From JBBDWJ01 sp040902925 (lineage in GTDB: Bacteria; Acidobacteriota; Terriglobia; Bryobacterales; UBA6623): a stretch of DNA of 14,236 nucleotides. Below the pieces are notes generated by a model, which searched no databases, was not told the DNA's origin, and was given only the letters and a program-made list of their open reading frames with translations. The position numbers and the translations under genes were made by a program. Each line of letters opens with the position of its first letter. Within the stretch, counting starts at the first letter, position 1. The stretch covers positions 1 through 14,236 of the forward strand of contig JBBDWJ010000294.1 in NCBI GenBank assembly GCA_040902925.1. Reading direction: 5' to 3'. This document shows positions 12,285-14,236 of this stretch, piece after piece.

Positions 12285-14236
12285 CTACGGACTTTGCACC
12301 GGCAGCTTTGTCGTTTGGCTGGAAACGCCGCCGATTGCCACATAGAGATCAAGATTGCCCGACGGTGCGTTTTGGGCCACGCGGAAATTGATCTGATAGG
12401 CGGTCGCGAGAGTCGGCGCGTAGTATCCGCCGAAGTTTTCCATGGCGGCTCCGTTGAGATTGACCACTGGATCGACCACGGTGCGCGCCAGGGGCGACGA
12501 CGGGCCGGCCACGTTGGTCGCGACCACGGGGTCGGTGAGGCCGAGCCCGGTAACAAATAGCTGCAGCACCTCGCCCGGACGAGCCGGATTATCGGGCGTC
12601 ACCACGGTATAGTCGGCGTGCAGCGCGGCCGCATACAGCGTGCTGCCGACTGCGAACTCGAAGATGCCGGGCTGCGCGCTCAAGATCGGGACGTTGTTAA
12701 TCGTCACCGAGCTTCCGTTGTTGTTGATGACAACGGTAGCCGTGCCAGGCTGAACGTTGAACGGCACCTGCAGGTTGATCTGTTCCTGCCCGTTGGCGTT
12801 GATCAGGGAAATAATCGGGGCGCTGACGCCGTTGACGGTCACGCTAACGCCTTCCAGGGTGGTGGCAAAAGGCACCGGCCCGGAGGTAACCACACCGCTC
12901 ACGCCAGTGATGCCGGTTCCGAAGATCGACCCGAGACTGCCGGGAATCCAGCCCGGGCGGAAGCTCGCGCCGTTGACGAAACCCTCCAGCGGAGCGTTCG
13001 GGCCGCCGCCGCTGCCCGACCCCAGCGAAAACGTGACGCTCTGGCCGATCGCGCTGGCGGTGACCGTGACCGGACCGTCGCCGCCCATCTGCACCGCCGT
13101 GTATGCCACGCCGAGGCCGTCGGTTTGTGAAGTCGGACGCGTCAGGGTTGCCGAGCCCTGGGTCACACTGAAGGTGACGTCCACGCCCGAGACGCCAAAA
13201 CCGTTGCTCCCGGCGACCTCAACGACCAATGGCTGGGCGACAATGCTGCCTGCCGCGGCTGTCTGGTCATCTCCGGAGAGGCGCCGTAGTTGTGACGCTT
13301 CCATGGCGACGTTCAGATTGAACGTTGCCATGACCTCGCCCGCTTGCGCCGTGACCGTAAACGGACCGCCATAGCTGCCCAGTTGCACGAGAACCGACGA
13401 GCGGCCCGATTGGTTGGTGGTGTCGACAACGTTTCGGAGCGAGGCGCGCGGCTCCGGATGGATGCGCCAATTCACTTTCTGTTGCGTAAGCGGATTGCCG
13501 CAGATATCCCCGACCTGCACCAGCAGCGCCGCTCCCGAGAGCGTTTGGCCGGGTGCGCCGGTCTGGTTGTCGCCTTGGATCTTGTCGACGCGGGCAAAAG
13601 CGCCCGGCGTCAGGTTGAAGTCGACGCTGTCTTCGACGACATCCTCGGAGAAACCGACCTCGATGCTGCCACGGTTACGGTTCGAGCAGCCGAAGGTCAC
13701 CGTCGAGGTGGCTTCGCCAAAACCGTCAGTGACGGCGGTGGGTGGATCAAAAGTCACGCCGTCTTCCGAGAAGAAGTGGACCGTCCTTCCCGCTACCCGC
13801 TGGCCTCCCGTGGTGGTCGCGATCACGCGGATACCGTTGGGCCGCACCTCGCCGACGATCGCGGCGATCGGGTCCGCGGTGAGAATTTCAATGTCGTTGG
13901 CCAGCCCCTGCGGGGTAGCGCGAACGATCACCCGAAACTGCACCTGCGATCCGCGCGGCCCGCCGATGGTCACCATGATGGTTTCCTCGCCGAATACAAC
14001 TCCGCCGCGGCAGCGAATGAAGCCAAAGCCCTCGTCATCGGTGAATACTTGCGCCGGACACATCAAAGCCCGCATCACACTGACCGAAATCGCCAAACTC
14101 TCACCAGGCTGCGGCACGCCGTCGATGACGCTGCGCACTACGAGCGGGAACGGCACTTCAACGCCGTTCGAGGTGCGCTGGCCGTCGCCGGAAACGATCG
14201 CGAGACCTTCCCTGATCGTCAGATTGGGGTCGATGG
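12285..14236 (-). CDS. Surface protein with Ig-like repeats and TIGR03437 C-terminus (partial)
   Basis: The frame is open from the right edge to the TAG at 12285-12287, giving 649 residues; the N-terminus lies outside the window. A GTG at 14156 is not the real start, since coding with the same repeat character continues upstream (IREGLAIVSGDGQ). The protein has several Ig-like beta modules resembling bacterial Ig-like group 1 (Big_1), with recurrent openings SGDGQ, IQGDNQTGAPGQ (near 13580) and LSGDDQTAAAGS (near 13280), each followed by a conserved T-[DN]-x-x-G segment. A Gly/Ser linker (GSGSGGG, near 13020) leads to a full TIGR03437 domain (about 12986-12288) with VNGASFRPGWIPGSLGSIFG, EQINLQVPFNV and QLFVTGLG. 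Such proteins are predicted to be exported and extracellular; function is unknown. Four cysteines lie in the N-proximal modules and could form disulfides. Confidence 0.88.
   Translation of the reverse strand, partial: IDPNLTIREGLAIVSGDGQRTSNGVEVPFPLVVRSVIDGVPQPGESLAISVSVMRALMCPAQVFTDDEGFGFIRCRGGVVFGEETIMVTIGGPRGSQVQFRVIVRATPQGLANDIEILTADPIAAIVGEVRPNGIRVIATTTGGQRVAGRTVHFFSEDGVTFDPPTAVTDGFGEATSTVTFGCSNRNRGSIEVGFSEDVVEDSVDFNLTPGAFARVDKIQGDNQTGAPGQTLSGAALLVQVGDICGNPLTQQKVNWRIHPEPRASLRNVVDTTNQSGRSSVLVQLGSYGGPFTVTAQAGEVMATFNLNVAMEASQLRRLSGDDQTAAAGSIVAQPLVVEVAGSNGFGVSGVDVTFSVTQGSATLTRPTSQTDGLGVAYTAVQMGGDGPVTVTASAIGQSVTFSLGSGSGGGPNAPLEGFVNGASFRPGWIPGSLGSIFGTGITGVSGVVTSGPVPFATTLEGVSVTVNGVSAPIISLINANGQEQINLQVPFNVQPGTATVVINNNGSSVTINNVPILSAQPGIFEFAVGSTLYAAALHADYTVVTPDNPARPGEVLQLFVTGLGLTDPVVATNVAGPSSPLARTVVDPVVNLNGAAMENFGGYYAPTLATAYQINFRVAQNAPSGNLDLYVAIGGVSSQTTKLPVQSP

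Noticed and set aside
14154..14156. GTG as the real start of the Ig-repeat protein
   Set aside because: The frame stays open to the window edge with the same repeat-like sequence, and no signal peptide follows the GTG.

Overview
The window is about 14.2 kb of GC-rich, gene-dense bacterial chromosome, most likely from an acidobacterium of the Bryobacterales/Solibacter group. The main evidence is two secreted proteins with the Soli_cterm type of domain (TIGR03437), a family greatly expanded in that lineage. No phage, plasmid, CRISPR, rRNA or tRNA signal is visible. One 10-N assembly gap (5412-5421) lies inside a gene, so this is a draft contig or metagenome bin.

Layout. Positions 1-1586 (+) hold the tail of one CPA2-type cation:proton antiporter and a complete paralogue. 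1615-2295 (-) is a serine acetyltransferase (cysE), convergent with the antiporter. 2539-3723 (-) is a radical SAM protein with a cysteine-rich C-terminal region. Divergent from it, 3916-4719 (+) encodes an exported DUF4097-type beta-repeat protein. 4768-6437 (-) is a secreted TIGR03437-domain protein interrupted by the assembly gap. 6610-7407 (-) is a short-chain dehydrogenase, divergent across about 40 bp from a left-to-right cluster: a LON-domain protein (7449-8072), a serine/threonine-dehydratase-like PLP enzyme (8107-9063) and an Ldh_2-family 2-oxoacid dehydrogenase (9081-10157). A 517-bp intergenic region follows, containing a 185-bp long-palindrome element with 27-bp terminal inverted repeats (10209-10393). 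10675-12099 (+) is a membrane-anchored PGRP/Amidase_2-like protein. After an intergenic stretch with tandem repeats and two hairpins, 12285-14236 (-) is the C-terminal part of a large surface protein with Ig-like repeats and a TIGR03437 domain.

Functional reading. Most genes are housekeeping or cell-envelope genes with no overall theme. The one likely metabolic unit is dehydratase plus Ldh_2 dehydrogenase (17-bp gap): the first would make a 2-oxoacid and ammonia from a hydroxy-amino acid, and the second could reduce the oxoacid. I found no convincing new multi-gene system. The points most worth a second look are the palindromic element at 10209-10393, the Asn-Asn in place of the usual acidic ion-binding pair in the antiporter, the orphan radical SAM protein, and the apparently leaderless starts at 8107 and 7449.
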